From Crocodylus rhombifer (lineage: Eukaryota; Chordata; Crocodylia; Crocodylidae): a DNA stretch of 64,000 nucleotides. The stretch lies in contig JAVSML010024436.1 in assembly GCA_038503035.1 (NCBI GenBank), forward strand, positions 186,001-250,000. The letters run 5' to 3'. Under the pieces are notes generated by a model that was not told where the DNA came from, did no database searches, and saw nothing but the letters and a program-made list of their open reading frames with translations. Position numbers and translations under genes: made by a program. Positions 46,940 to 57,992 of this stretch are shown in pieces (the stretch's first letter is position 1; every line of letters starts with the position of its first letter).

Positions 46940-47075
46940 AAAAGGGGGTAAATGTTTCTTTTTTGACAGATGGAAAACCTGAGGCAGGTGACTTGTCCAA
47001 AGTCACTTAGTCAGTAGAATGGAAAACAAAAACCATGTGTCTGAGGCTTTCTACCCATGAGGCCACACTGACTTC
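46940..47075 (-). repeat. MIR SINE, inverted
   Basis: Plus text gacagatggaaaacctgaggc ... gtgacttgtccaaagtcac ... gaggccacactgact is the reverse of MIR (acagatgaggaaactgaggc ... agtgacttgcccaaggtcac). Confidence 0.7.
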
Positions 47076-47522
47076 TAAATGCCCAGGTCTGCTGGACAAA
47101 AGGAAATTTGACACACTGGGGAGAAAATCAGGTAAAGGGCAGGAAACAAATTATAGCAATAAAGCAGAATTTTTCAGGTTGGGAAGGGAAGGTTGGTAAT
47201 GAACAATGGAAAAGCGTTTTGGGTTCCCAGGGTTTTATTACCTTTGCATAATGCAAGCCAAGGGATCTTATCCAAGTTTCCAGAGATTATACTAATTGAA
47301 AAGGTGAAACAATAAAACAAAGACAAAACAACCGTACAATAATAATAATGATAATAAAACCTTATTTTGCTTAATTACCTGGACAGATGCTGCATCATGC
47401 AAATAAAATGTAGATTAACAAAGTACTAGAGCAAAGAGCAAGGCAGGATCCATGTAGTCATGTCATGCAAATAGAAAGGACTGATTAAGCCAGGGGTATC
47501 AATAGATCAGACCTATCTAGGA

Positions 47523-47697
47523 CTTTCAGGGCTAAATTATTGCCAGTCATAATGGTGGACACGGTCAACCACTAGCCTATAGCCACTGCCAGCCCAAGGC
47601 CATGTAGACATCAAACACTTTTCATGTAGTAACGTTTGGTGACTGATGACCTAGAAGTCACTAGTCAGTATCTTAGAGATGCAACGCACTGTATCCT
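47523..47697 (+). repeat. 174-bp dispersed repeat, copy 2
   Basis: Partner of 42083-42256. Flanks do not match beyond the repeat, so it is either a family of interspersed repeats or a small local duplication 5.4 kb away. Confidence 0.8.
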
Positions 47698-47832
47698 ATA
47701 ATAATAAACTGTCTGACACAACCTGTGATGGTAGGCATTTAAGAGGTAATTGGTAAAGCCCTCACTACACCTAATAGGCACAGGCAGCACCACTGTCAGA
47801 GGTACTGAGACATTTACTTTCCTCTTGCAGTG

Positions 47833-47842
47833 NNNNNNNNNN
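47833..47842. other. assembly gap (10 N)
   Basis: Ten undetermined bases. Ten N is likely a placeholder, so true length across the gap is unknown. The left end of the following element is lost in it. Confidence 0.98.
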
Positions 47843-48295
47843 GTGATCAGTGAATCGCGGTTCGGCCCTGGCCCCATGTTGTCACCACCAGAAGATCCTG
47901 CCACATGATCCTGGCCTCACCCACCCATCCTGCTCCTGAACACTGCTACCCACCCACTTGTGGCCCCACCCCACCACCCAGCTGCTCAGGTACCCGTGTG
48001 GGACCTGCCCCTGGTGGTGGGTGTGGGATGGAGGGGGCCAGGGTTCCTGGACAGTGTGGCCAGGTCCAACAGCAGTGGCAGCCAGAAGGAGCTGCCACCG
48101 CCAGAGCTGCTGGGAAGTGAGTCTTGCCACCACGCTGCCCCAGCCCCACTACATGGCTGGGGGCAGTGGGACCAGCTGCACATGCCACAGCCCGAGCTGC
48201 CCTGCCCTGCACTTGGGCTGGGTGGGACTGAGGGACCAGACAAAATTCCTTAATGGGCCAGTTCAGGCCCACAGGACGTATTTCGTCCACCCCTG
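47843..48295. mobile_element. hAT-like element, left end in the gap
   Basis: The right end, as reverse complement, is CAGGGGTGGACGAAATACGT, a typical hAT-MITE terminus. The interior is GC-rich with frames open on both strands (133, 119 codons and others), none with transposase motifs. Confidence 0.65.
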
Positions 48296-48454
48296 CTCTA
48301 CGCATAGGGTGGTATTACATCTTGCTGCCATCTGCAGTTGGGTTCTGAGGGTCAATTAGCGGCAGCGTGTGATTCTAATCTGTGACCTCTCTTGCAGCTG
48401 ATCAACAATAAAGCATTGGGCTTTCTCACTCTGGACATCACTTATCTCTGAGCA

Positions 48455-48680
48455 GAGAGAAGTAGGTAGCCATGTTAGCCTGAAGTCAGGCAGAAAGCAA
48501 AGTAGATCTGCACCATATAGACTGAATCAGAAATGTATAGCATAAGCTTCCTTAAATAATGGGCCTAGTTCATCAAATGCACCATCTGATGGGGTAAGCC
48601 CACTGCTTATGACAGTTTATGCTACACATCTCTGCATTACTGGTTCATAAAATGCAAATCTACCCTGCTTTCTACCACTT
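48455..48680 (+). repeat. dispersed repeat (gtagccatgttagcctgaag family)
   Basis: Order gtagccatgttagcctgaag, aaagtagatctgcaccatatag, agcataagcttcc, ttcatcaaatgcacc, ctaccctgctttctacc resembles interspersed repeats common in turtles and crocodilians (gtagccgtgttagtctg ... gcataagctttcgtg). Name not assigned. Confidence 0.5.
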
Positions 48681-49114
48681 ATCTCTACAAAGATAGAGGG
48701 CTTTCACTGTTTGACTTCAAGTGGTTTCAAACTCTTGGTGAGAGGCCCTGCATTTCCAGTCTCTCAAGTATTTTCATTCTTGTCTGTAGCACTCTTGTTT
48801 AAGCACAGCAAATTTGTTCAGGGTTCAGAGGCCCATTTCCTGTGATGATCCAAGTCCAAGGTTGTTTTCTGTGCAACAAGCGACAAAGATGTTTCACCAA
48901 AACCTCACCTACAAATTCTGCCACAACTGGGAGAAATTTGGACCCAAATCTGAGGTTGTGGTTGTGGCCCATACAGAAAGATAACATGCCCAGACCTGTA
49001 GCACCTGCACCCCTTCCTGAACTCGAATAGATATTTGTGATGTCAGCAGTTATTGGAAATACGTATCTCGGTGGATAAAGCATAAGTAATAATGGCATTT
49101 CTATAGCCACATCC

Positions 49115-49230
49115 TATGCCAGGATCTCAGAACAGTTATCCAAAATTAATGATTCAAGCATCACACCACCCTTGTGAGACAGGCAGGTATTATCTCCATT
49201 ATTGATGGGTAAAGTGCAACACAGAGAGCC
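49115..49230 (-). repeat. MIR SINE, inverted
   Basis: Plus text cacccttgtgagacaggcaggtattatctccattattgatgggtaaagtgcaacacagag mirrors MIR (ctgtgaggtaggtattattatccccattttacagatgagg). Confidence 0.65.
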
Positions 49231-50160
49231 TACATTTTTAAAAGGGCCCATTAGTTTTGGACGCCCAGCTAAAGACACCCCAGTTTTGATATTCAACATT
49301 GCTAAGGTCCTGAAGCTTTAGCTGTTCCTAGGGTATAGCCTGCCCTCTTCCATGATGTGTCCAGGAGTGCCACGAGGGCATACCTTGCCCTCTCACACTA
49401 CTTTGCAGAAACTAAATCCCAGAAGAGATGCAAAGTAGTCACCTGAGCAGTACTGAGAGCATTCTGGACAGCATGCCTGCAGTAGAGACTCAGGGACATT
49501 AAATGCGTGCTGAGTGCCACCTTAAGGTGTTACATTGCCTTTTTTCGGGCATGCATGGAAAAGGAGTAAACAGGCAAGGCTTTCTCCTGGGTAGCATTAA
49601 GGAAGTGTACACAAGTCACAGGACAGAAAGCACTATAAATACGCAACCTGTTACTAATTATTATCATGTACCTACCTAAAAAGGAGATAGGGGTACTTGA
49701 GTGATGTAACTGGTTGGGGGATCTCCTTAACTCAAAACAGTCCTTGTTTCCCTGGGACACACATGCTCCCCAAAGGGAAGAACCTAAACAACAGGCCTAT
49801 TTCATCCCCTGTAGTCTGTTCCCAGACCAACAAGAGTGCCGGGGCTTGGTTCTGCTCGCGCTCTTCTCTCTCCTTCAGTTTCACTTCAGCAACTCACAGT
49901 GTCTCTCTAAACTCACAGTCTCTCAGCATATCTCAAGGTTTCTTCACAGTTTCTTGCAAACCACCAGGAGAGAGCCAGTCCTGGTTTGATGTTTGGGGCT
50001 CCTCCAGGAGCCAACTGCTGCTGCCGCTGCCGCCACTGCCTCCTACTTTCTCTCTCTCTCACCTATGTTCTCTTTGAACCCTGGGAACTTTTAACTCCTA
50101 TGGGGCCAGCCAATTATTTTCGCAGCTGTCCCAATCCCCCAGAGGAGGCTTGCAACTGCT
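49231..50160. other. no gene; possible minus-strand LTR-like sequence
   Basis: 49690-50160 has a CCAAT-type box (gccaattatttt, near 50110) and a pyrimidine-rich stretch with a CTG/CCG cluster near 50019. It may belong to the LTR-like unit to its right, but no termini are visible. Confidence 0.3.
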
Positions 50161-50161
50161 T

Positions 50162-51895
50162 AGAATCATTGAAAATTAGGGTTGGAAGGGACTTTAGGAG
50201 GTCATCTAGTCCAGCTCACTCAAGGCAGGACGTACTGTTGCAGGGCACTAAGGTGCTTGCTCCTTTAAGGGAAGAAACTGCCTAGAGAGAGGGCCCTAGG
50301 AGCCAGGCAGAAACCCCACAGATGCAGGTTACCATGGCAGCAGGCTAATGAGGGAATTAGCCTGCACCTGCACCTGGAAGAAGGCAGCTGACCGGAAGAA
50401 GGCAGGGCCCTGGGTCCATATAAGTCCCAGGGCTGGGACTGAAGGCAGGTAGGGCCCTAGCAGCTGCCAGGGGGAGTGGAGTTTGTGCAGAAAACCTCCA
50501 AGGAGATACCTGGGTGCCTGCACTACTGCTGGTGAGACTAATGAGTTTAGGAGCTCCTAGAGTATCTGGGGCTAGGAGGCACACATTGAGGGAGAAACTG
50601 GCCCTCTTAATGGGACAGAGTGTGACCTCCATTGTTATGGTTGCTGTTATGTTGTAGCCCAGGGGCTCATATTTATGTTGTTGCTTTTAATCTGGTGGAC
50701 TGGCCTGAAGCTATTTGGAAGGAGGAGGCTTCACTGGGACATGCAGAGCCCCAGTGCCAGTGAGGGTGCACAGACAAGGCTGAGGAGAGCCCAGCGCCAG
50801 TGAGGCTGTGTAGACAGGGGCTGAGGGCTCAATGACAACAGGAGGCTGAACTAGATCAAGGCCTCAGAGGGACAATGTTTGAATACCACCTGCAAGGCAT
50901 GGGATGTGGTAAAGGGATGGTTTTGGAACTATACATTTAGCCCAAAAGGCTTGGGGTGTCCCATGAGACCTACTTAGAGTGGGACCCAGCAAGGGGTCTA
51001 AGAACCACACAGTTAAGTGGGGTCCACCAGGACTGTGACTGCATAGCAACTTGAGGGCAGCCTCCCCATCTACCATCCATTATCTTAACCATCAAGACGT
51101 GGCAGGAGAGAATAGAAGGTGCCCGTAGGCCAAAACTGGCATAGTCACAGGGCCCTAGGGGCATCACGGCCATCCCTAGGGACCCCCACCCCATGACACA
51201 TACCCAACTAGATCATCCCAGCCAAAGCTGTGTTTAGCCAGATCTTAAAAACCTCCAAGGACAGAGATTCCACCACCTATCTGGGTAACCTGTTCCAGAA
51301 TTTTACTACCTTCCAAGAACATTCTTCCTAACATCTAACCTAAACTTCCTTTACTGCAACTTTAGACCATTGCTCCTTGTTCTGTTATCTGCCACCACTG
51401 AGAACAGTTCAGTTCCATCCTCTTTTGAACCCTACTCCAGGTAGTTGAAGGATGCTATTCAGTCCCATCTCAGTCTCCTCTTCTCTAGACTAAATAATCC
51501 CAGTTCTCTCAGTCTTTCCTCATAAGTCATCATTTTTGTTTCTCTCCACTGGACCCTCCCAGTTTGTCCACATCCTTTCTGTAAAGGGGTCCCAAAACTG
51601 AACACAGTACTCCAGTTGTGGCCTCACCAGTGCTGAATAGAGGGGAAGAATCACTTCCTTTGACATGCTGGCAACACTCCCACTAATGCAGCCCAGTATG
51701 CAGTTAGCCTTCTTGACAACAAACACACACTGTTGGTTCATATTCAGCTTATTGTTCACTGTAACCCCTAGGTCCTTTTCTGCAGAGCTCCTGCCAGCCC
51801 ATCGGCCCCCCGCCTGTACTGGTGCATGGGATTGTTCCATCCTAAGTGCAGGACTTTGCACTTGTCCTTATTGGACCTCAAGAGATTTCTTGCTT
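50162..51895 (-). mobile_element. CR1 3' part, split by a solo LTR
   Basis: The 3' end is 50162-50230 (agaatcattgaaaattagggttggaagggac). The CR1 resumes at 51204 (acccaactagatcatcccagcc) and runs to 51895 in the VLHLG region. Frame 51520-51861 includes SSAEKDLGVTVNNKLNMNQQC and [14 protein letters not shown]. Degenerate, same subfamily as 37968-39135, which is uninterrupted at this place. Confidence 0.9.
50236..51198 (+). mobile_element. solo LTR (963 bp) inserted in a CR1
   Basis: Starts TGTTGCAGGGCAC and ends CCCCATGACA (TG...CA). 5-bp flanks cgtac (50231-50235) and catac (51199-51203) differ only by a CpG-type transition. The CR1 on both sides is contiguous once it is removed. A TATA-like catataagt is at 50417-50425. 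The shared motif TCAAGACGTGGCAGG is at 51092-51106, 92 bp before the end. Apart from that motif it is not visibly similar to the LTR at 12172, so it is a different family. Confidence 0.85.
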
Positions 51896-51896
51896 G

Positions 51897-53950
51897 CTTA
51901 CTGCCTATCGCTGCCTGTGGCTATGCAGCATCCCCAGAGGCATGCAGCTTATATGCAGCATGCTACACACCTCCCCTCTCATTATGGGCACCCTCTTCCA
52001 AATCTTTATCCCCTGTTAGGCGCTTGGTAGGACCCTCCTGGCCCATCCATGCTTTTGCACTCTAGTTGTCTTAAGGGCTCATTTTGTGGTTTCCATCCTC
52101 TCCTGTAGCCATGCCCATGTCTTGTGGTTGTTAACCATTGGTCATTTGCCCCTCTTGGGTTCTAGTCTTAGCTTCTTTGGTTTTAGGCTATAGCTATCAC
52201 CCCTCTTGGGCTCTAGCTGCAGTCTTCTTAGCTCTGGGCCCCCTGGCCCTCGTTTTTGCCCCTTGTGGGATTTGGTGTTAGCTTTAATGCCTTCAAGTCA
52301 CAGCCATCACCGCTCTGGCTCTAGCTGCACTTTCAAGCCCCAGTTCTAGCCTTAGCTTAACAGCTTCAGGCTCTATCTTTGGTTTTGGTCTTAGCTTTGA
52401 TGGCTTCAGGCTCCAGCCGCGCCCCTCCCCTCCCCCCCACTCACTCCAGTATTCCTTGCTCAAGGTGATGCTGCTCTGAGATTCTCAGGTTGCAAGTCCC
52501 CTAGAATCCCGCGCTAAGGGCAAGGCAGCTTCATGTCTATCACATGATCTCTGGCACCATGTGAATGTGGTGTGCCCCTCTGATACCTTCTGTCCTCTAA
52601 ATCTCAGTGTGCCCCTCAAAAGCCATAGCCTCCAAACCTCACCTGATAGCTATACCCAGTCCTCCGGTGTTATAGTTTAATCCACAATATAAACATTTAC
52701 AACATAAACAAAATATCCACATAAACACAACAGCTAACACAAACTCACCACAGCTCTTGGTCATTGCCTCTACCCCAGCCATCAGCTCCCTTTAGTTTTC
52801 TTTGGGAAGCTCCAGGGAACTGCTCCATGCCTGCTCCCTGATTCTGGTCTTGTGGGCCTCTTAATCACAGTTCCCAAAGCAGCTCAGGTATCAGTCTATC
52901 AGTTCCTGCTCAGAAGATGTGCTCCTTTCTGCCAAAACGGCTCAGCTGACTGCCCTGCTCCCAGCCCTTGGCCTATCTGTTTCCAAGCCCCAGCCCTTCT
53001 GGAAAGTGGCTCCCCAGCCACCCCGTGGGGCTTTCTCCCAGGCTCAGATTCTACCCCACAGTTCTTTAGGTCCCAAGGCAGTACCTCCGTTTGGCTGTTA
53101 CCATAGGAAACAGTCTCTGTCCAGTTTTACCTACATGGGCCTGCCACACACTACCTGTCCACCCAATGTGGCGACTGCCTATGTGGCTTCACATAGTATT
53201 TGAAACTCATAGCCCCTGTGCCTCAGCTCTTCCCTTTTTTTGTTCTTCCAAACTGTGGAATGCTTGCTTCAGCTTCCTCCAGCCAAGTCTGAAACACTGT
53301 GGAGCTGAGTTGGCCAGCCTTCTGGTCTCAGTTCCTGTGGCTGTTTTCACCCCAAAAAGACTTCAGTGTTTCCCTGGGGGTTTTCTCCCCCTTTCCAAAC
53401 CCCATAACTCCTGTTTGGGGCATCTTAGCAGCCTCTCCGCACTTCTGGATTGCGGTGGACACAGTCAGTACCCACTTGACATCTGGCCACCCTTCTAATT
53501 GTAGCTGAACCAAAGGCAAAGCTCCCCTGACTCATATGTCCCCTTGGGTTGCCTTCCAGAGAGCTACACCTGTAGCTGGTCCTCTAGCATAGGCAATCTT
53601 CACGCCAGGCACATGGGTTTGCTGCAACACTCTCTCCAAGGTGTGGTTGTGTCAAAGCTCTTTCGCCAGCCTTCCTTTCAGTTCTTGGTCCTCCACTCAC
53701 TCAGTCACTCTACTATCTCTCCATTGTTGTCCATTCCTAACTCCCACTTTTCCATATTCTAGCCTCAGGTGCTCCAGCTCATGCACATGTCTTTTCCAGT
53801 TGGTCAAGCTCTGTCTTGAACACTTTCTGTTCAAGACTTGCCTTCTCACTAAGCAACTGGTTTTCCTCTGCCAACCTGATATTATCTTCTTGGAGACTAG
53901 CAAGTTGGTTCTGCAAGACACTGACATCCTTCTGCCTCTGTTTATGTTCC
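51897..53950 (-). mobile_element. unclassified retroelement-like internal sequence
   Basis: Lies between the CR1 at 50162-51895 and an LTR-like end at 53951. On the minus strand it starts with a coiled-coil frame (53779-53952), later has a short frame with GWPDVKWVLTVST (53328-53519), then low-complexity units around 52150-52430 built on agctctagctgc and cttagctttgatgg. No protease, reverse transcriptase, integrase or envelope motif is visible. Probably an internal fragment of an LTR element, but a decayed host exon cannot be excluded. Confidence 0.35.
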
Positions 53951-53952
53951 TG
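53779..53952 (-). pseudogene. coiled-coil reading frame, 57 codons
   Basis: Minus-strand frame open from upstream of an AG at 53950 to a TGA at 53779. Residues show a heptad pattern of Leu/Ile/Val at a/d positions with Gln, Glu and Lys between (LQNQLASLQEDN, LAEENQLLSEK). A +1 shift after the stop gives another Leu-rich piece (ELEHLRLE). No start codon, so it is a fragment. Coiled coils occur in structural proteins of some retroelements and in countless host proteins, so identity is open. Confidence 0.45.
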
Positions 53953-54650
53953 TAACAGGTTGCCCCCCCAGCGCCATCTTCCCTGTTATCCGCACCTTAC
54001 GTGGGGTGCGCTTGAAGTCCCCTTTAAGGTTCTTGTGTCCCGCTTTCTACTTTCCTGCCACGTCTTGATGGAAATTATTATACTGATGTTCTTGTAAGCG
54101 GGAAACTGTCTATTGTATTTCATATGTTGGGGTCTTCTGCCTCCATGGACCTTTACCCCTGTCTTTCTCTAGCTAGGCTTCCCTGTCTAAACCCACCAAA
54201 CAGGGCTTGACTCAGAGGCACTAGCCTTTGTTCCCTTGTCTTGAGGCTCATGGCGTTCCTTTCTGCTTCTATGTGGAGCCTGGCCTAGCGGCCCAGCCAC
54301 TGGCCCCCACAGCCAGGGGGCTGCAAGTTCAAGGCTGGGAAATGGCCTTGAACTCACACTATCCCAGTCCAAAAAAAACAGAATTACACCTGAGGTGCAC
54401 CAGACCACCCTGGCCTTTTAGGATTGTGCCCTCTGGCACCGGGGTCTGTACAACCTAAAATCCTGTGCCCACATTGGCGCTGGGTCCCCAAACTGTAGTG
54501 GGGTCCCAATGAGGCCTTCTCCTTCCCCAATAGCCTCGCCCAAACCACTGGTGTTATTCAATAACAAAAAAAAATAGGAACAGTCCTGTCCATGGGCAAT
54601 AACTGCCACCAAGAGAAATGTGATTAAAGAAGGCAGCATACTGGCTTACA
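53951..54650 (-). mobile_element. LTR-like unit, 3' end at 53951
   Basis: On the minus strand it ends ...CTGTTACA at 53951. The shared motif TCAAGACGTGGCAGG occupies 54054-54068, 103 bp before that end. The 5' boundary is not found, and 54650 is a guess from the composition change. No standard primer-binding site (TGG...) follows the end. Confidence 0.4.
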
Positions 54651-57600
54651 TTTATGCAGGGTTCTGAATGTAGTTTGTTCAGAATTTGCTGATATGCGCA
54701 GCTTAGCTTTTGCTGTCAGTGCAATGGTAGGTTTGGTGAGGGGCTTGGCATCACTACAGAAAATAATGACCCATACTGCCCTCTCCTTTTTTGGCTACTA
54801 CAACCCATCAGTTTAATCTGTCTGCTTCCTCTCCCTGGTTTCCTCAGTCACAAAGGGCAATTTCTAAAACCTGGCCAAGCAGTCACCAAAGTGGGTACAA
54901 AGTGTTAACAGGCTAGAGTGACTATTTCTTGAATCATAAAATTGGAGAAGCTCCCCCCCAAAAAACCTTCCCAGTCTCTAGGACACTCACTTTGGTCTAA
55001 GTTGAGTACACTGACATGCATGCACACCTATACATACGTGTGTGTGTGTGTGTGAGTGTGTGTGTACAAGACAGAGAGAGAGAAAAATCTGTCCCAAATA
55101 TTTCATTGGTTTCTTGAAATAAGAACTTTTGTCACATTTTCAGAAACCTCCCTTACTCCTCCATCAGGAATGATTTTGAAAACAGGACAAAAGCATTAAT
55201 TGGAAGAAACTGATTGGATGCCCAGGACAGGTGTTTAAAATGGAATTCTCCTCAGAAAAAATGGGACATGTGGTCACCCTATATAACAAAACACCTGTGA
55301 TGTAGCAGGTATGGCTCCCTTTCTGTAGGTAAACCCTCTGTAAGTTTTATCCCTGCCATTAAGAGGGACGATGTGAAGGATTCTGTGAAGAGCATGGGCA
55401 GGTCTGGCAAATATTACACTGTAGAGATGCTGGGGGTACCTCTAGATCAGCCTTCCATGGCTTAATTCATGACATGCCGTCTGGAGTGGCCTCTTAAGAG
55501 ATTGCGAGGGGAGCAATGAAACAATAGCCCCACCCATCTCTTCCCCTTGATCCCCGGTTCTTCTGGAAAAGCCATAAGCACAACTGCCAGAAAGAATTTG
55601 GCCCTGATTGTCCAAAAAAATCTCACTCTGTTTGGTGAGTTTCAATCTGACATTCTCCTGTGTTGCTTTCAAAACAGTTCTGCTCTAGCTCATCTGAGAC
55701 AGGCTCCAGCATCCTGAAGGAAAGAGAAGCGTACCGACTGAGTCTGGCACTCAGGGACTTAGCAACTGCAAGCTGGCTGCAGAAAAAGAATGTGGCTTTT
55801 CAAACATCCTGCAATCTAAAGCAAAACCTGCAGTTCTGACATGCTGTGAGCAATAAACAATGAGCTTTGTCAGCATGTTGAGAGGAAATGATCATTCCCT
55901 GAGTGTAAGTGATGAAATTTTAACCAACATGGAAGTTTTGGCATTATGGTAACCAGAGCATGAGTGTAGTAACTGGCTGGGAAGAGTTGCTTTAATCTCT
56001 CTCACTTCTTGTGTACTTTTTATCTATAGCTCTATTGCAGGTACAGTGTGACCTATGTTCAGCTCTCAATTACACCATTTTAAGTCTGAAATAACTGCAC
56101 TGAGTCATTGGAGTTAATAGATTTATGCCTGGTATAATTGGGACCTACACCTAGCCCCTTGGTCTCTTCATCACCTCTTTGTCTTGAAGATTGCAATTTG
56201 TTTATGGACTCCCACCACCGGAATTCCTTCCGACAGGACACACCTCTACATCCTGCCTTATCTGTATTCTGAAGTGCGCTGCAATATGCAGCCAGCTATT
56301 AACTGGGCATTCTCGTTTCCCTGATCTTTTGGGCTTAATCTAAAATCCAGGAAAGCCAATGGGAGTCTTTCCAGAGATCTCAGCGAGTTTTGAATCAACC
56401 CCCTTACTCAAATGTATAGATATTTTCCTAATATGTTCTTTAGTCACTGCAGAAACTCCTGCTCTACTTGTTCTGTTTATTTGGGGAACATGAAATTTGC
56501 CTTGCCCAACCTATGTAATGTGTGCCCAGTTTCTACAGTGCTGAACATCTTAAAATAAATATAATTACCTAATAAGCAATCAGGAAATCTTTCTCTATGA
56601 GCTTCCTGCATACTGAGCAACGTTTAGATTTATTTCTATGTGCATGTGAGCACATACAAGACCCTGGAGCTCAATAACTTTTTCCTGCTGTAGCCTATGA
56701 AATGTGTAGCTTTGATTTCTCCCTTCAGTGAAATGCAGCCATCCATCCTTGTGTTGTTTTAAGAAAAAAGGCATTCAGTTCCATTATTCAATGTTGAAAA
56801 AAAATACCAGAATTCTGTTAAGGCTAGTGTTTCCCTCAGGCATTTCTGACATGTTTCTGCCATAAATTCATTTTACATGTGGCCAGGAAAAGTAACATCT
56901 TGTTGCATCATGTAAGAAAATACCGTATTTCTTCCCGGTTGCTCCTTTCCAATCTGTATAAGCAGATGGTTGAACAAAGACAAAAGACCTGTCATTAAAT
57001 ACATGAATGTGACCCACAATGCAGTTTTACGCCTGAGTCCCCATTTAAAAAGACAAGGTCAAATCTTTTCTAATTTATTCCCTCTTTTTAGCAGTCTCTG
57101 TTTACTATATATCTCTCTGTGTAACACGACGACATTTTCCTTCTCCCCCAAGCTCATTTTTGTCACTTCCACCTTTTCACAATTTATTTTTGGATGGAGA
57201 TAAAAAATTAATATTGCTGTTTCACTGAATGACATTGTTACCTCAAACTTCTCTAACAGCTTAGTCCATAGAATTGATTTGTCTGTTTTATGACACATCC
57301 TTGGAGAAAAGTACTACATAGTAAAAATATTAATGAGCCAAAGATTCCAGGTTACACTAGAGATTCTGCAATGCTTTTGAGGATTGCTGTAGAATAATGT
57401 GCTATGTGTTACAAGGACACTGAGTTAGTAAAGTTCTCATCTTCAGCACCATAAACACTGACTCTCTCTCATTTCCTGCTTTTTCTCCTTTCCATTTCTG
57501 TCATGACCAAAAGAAGATCCTTTGCCATCTCATTATTATTCTACCACTGTACCATGTCTGTTAAGGGCTGATGGCAATAACTGCATAGAGGGAATAATCT

Positions 57601-57831
57601 GAGGTCTATAACAAGAAGTTTTATCGCTTCTAAAAAACTCAAGACCCTTCCTACGTATTCATGAACTCCATCTCCTGGCACCTTATCTTTTAACTATTTA
57701 GGCATATATAGGTAGAAAGCAATCTCATAACAGTGACCGATCCATCAAAATATATGTCTATGCATAAATGCATTATCATCCCTTCTACCTTCCACTGCTA
57801 CCAATTAAAATTTAGGCATCTGAACTAGTCA
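54651..57831. other. gene-free stretch with (GT)n
   Basis: (GT)n with one interruption at about 55037-55065. No exon or complete transposon is supported. 56921 onward (aataccgtatttcttcccgg) and 58625 onward (atactgtattttcttgcatatcac) look like single ends of a known MITE type. Confidence 0.45.
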
Positions 57832-57992
57832 CTAGGTGCGCGTGAGCTCAACTGCACAGTAGCCACCAGTACCATGCAATTCCGGCGCCACACAGGTCGT
57901 TATGACTGTGCTGGAGCGACAGCATCATGGTTCACGTCCACCAATGCTACATTGCCATAGCAATGCACTATGTTGTGTAGATGCGCCCACTG
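57832..57992. mobile_element. possible palindromic MITE
   Basis: Left actaggtgcgcgtgagctc and right reverse complement agtgggcgcatctacacaac are weakly complementary. CpG-containing ends and the length fit the MITE class at 60775, but the match is poor. Confidence 0.35.
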
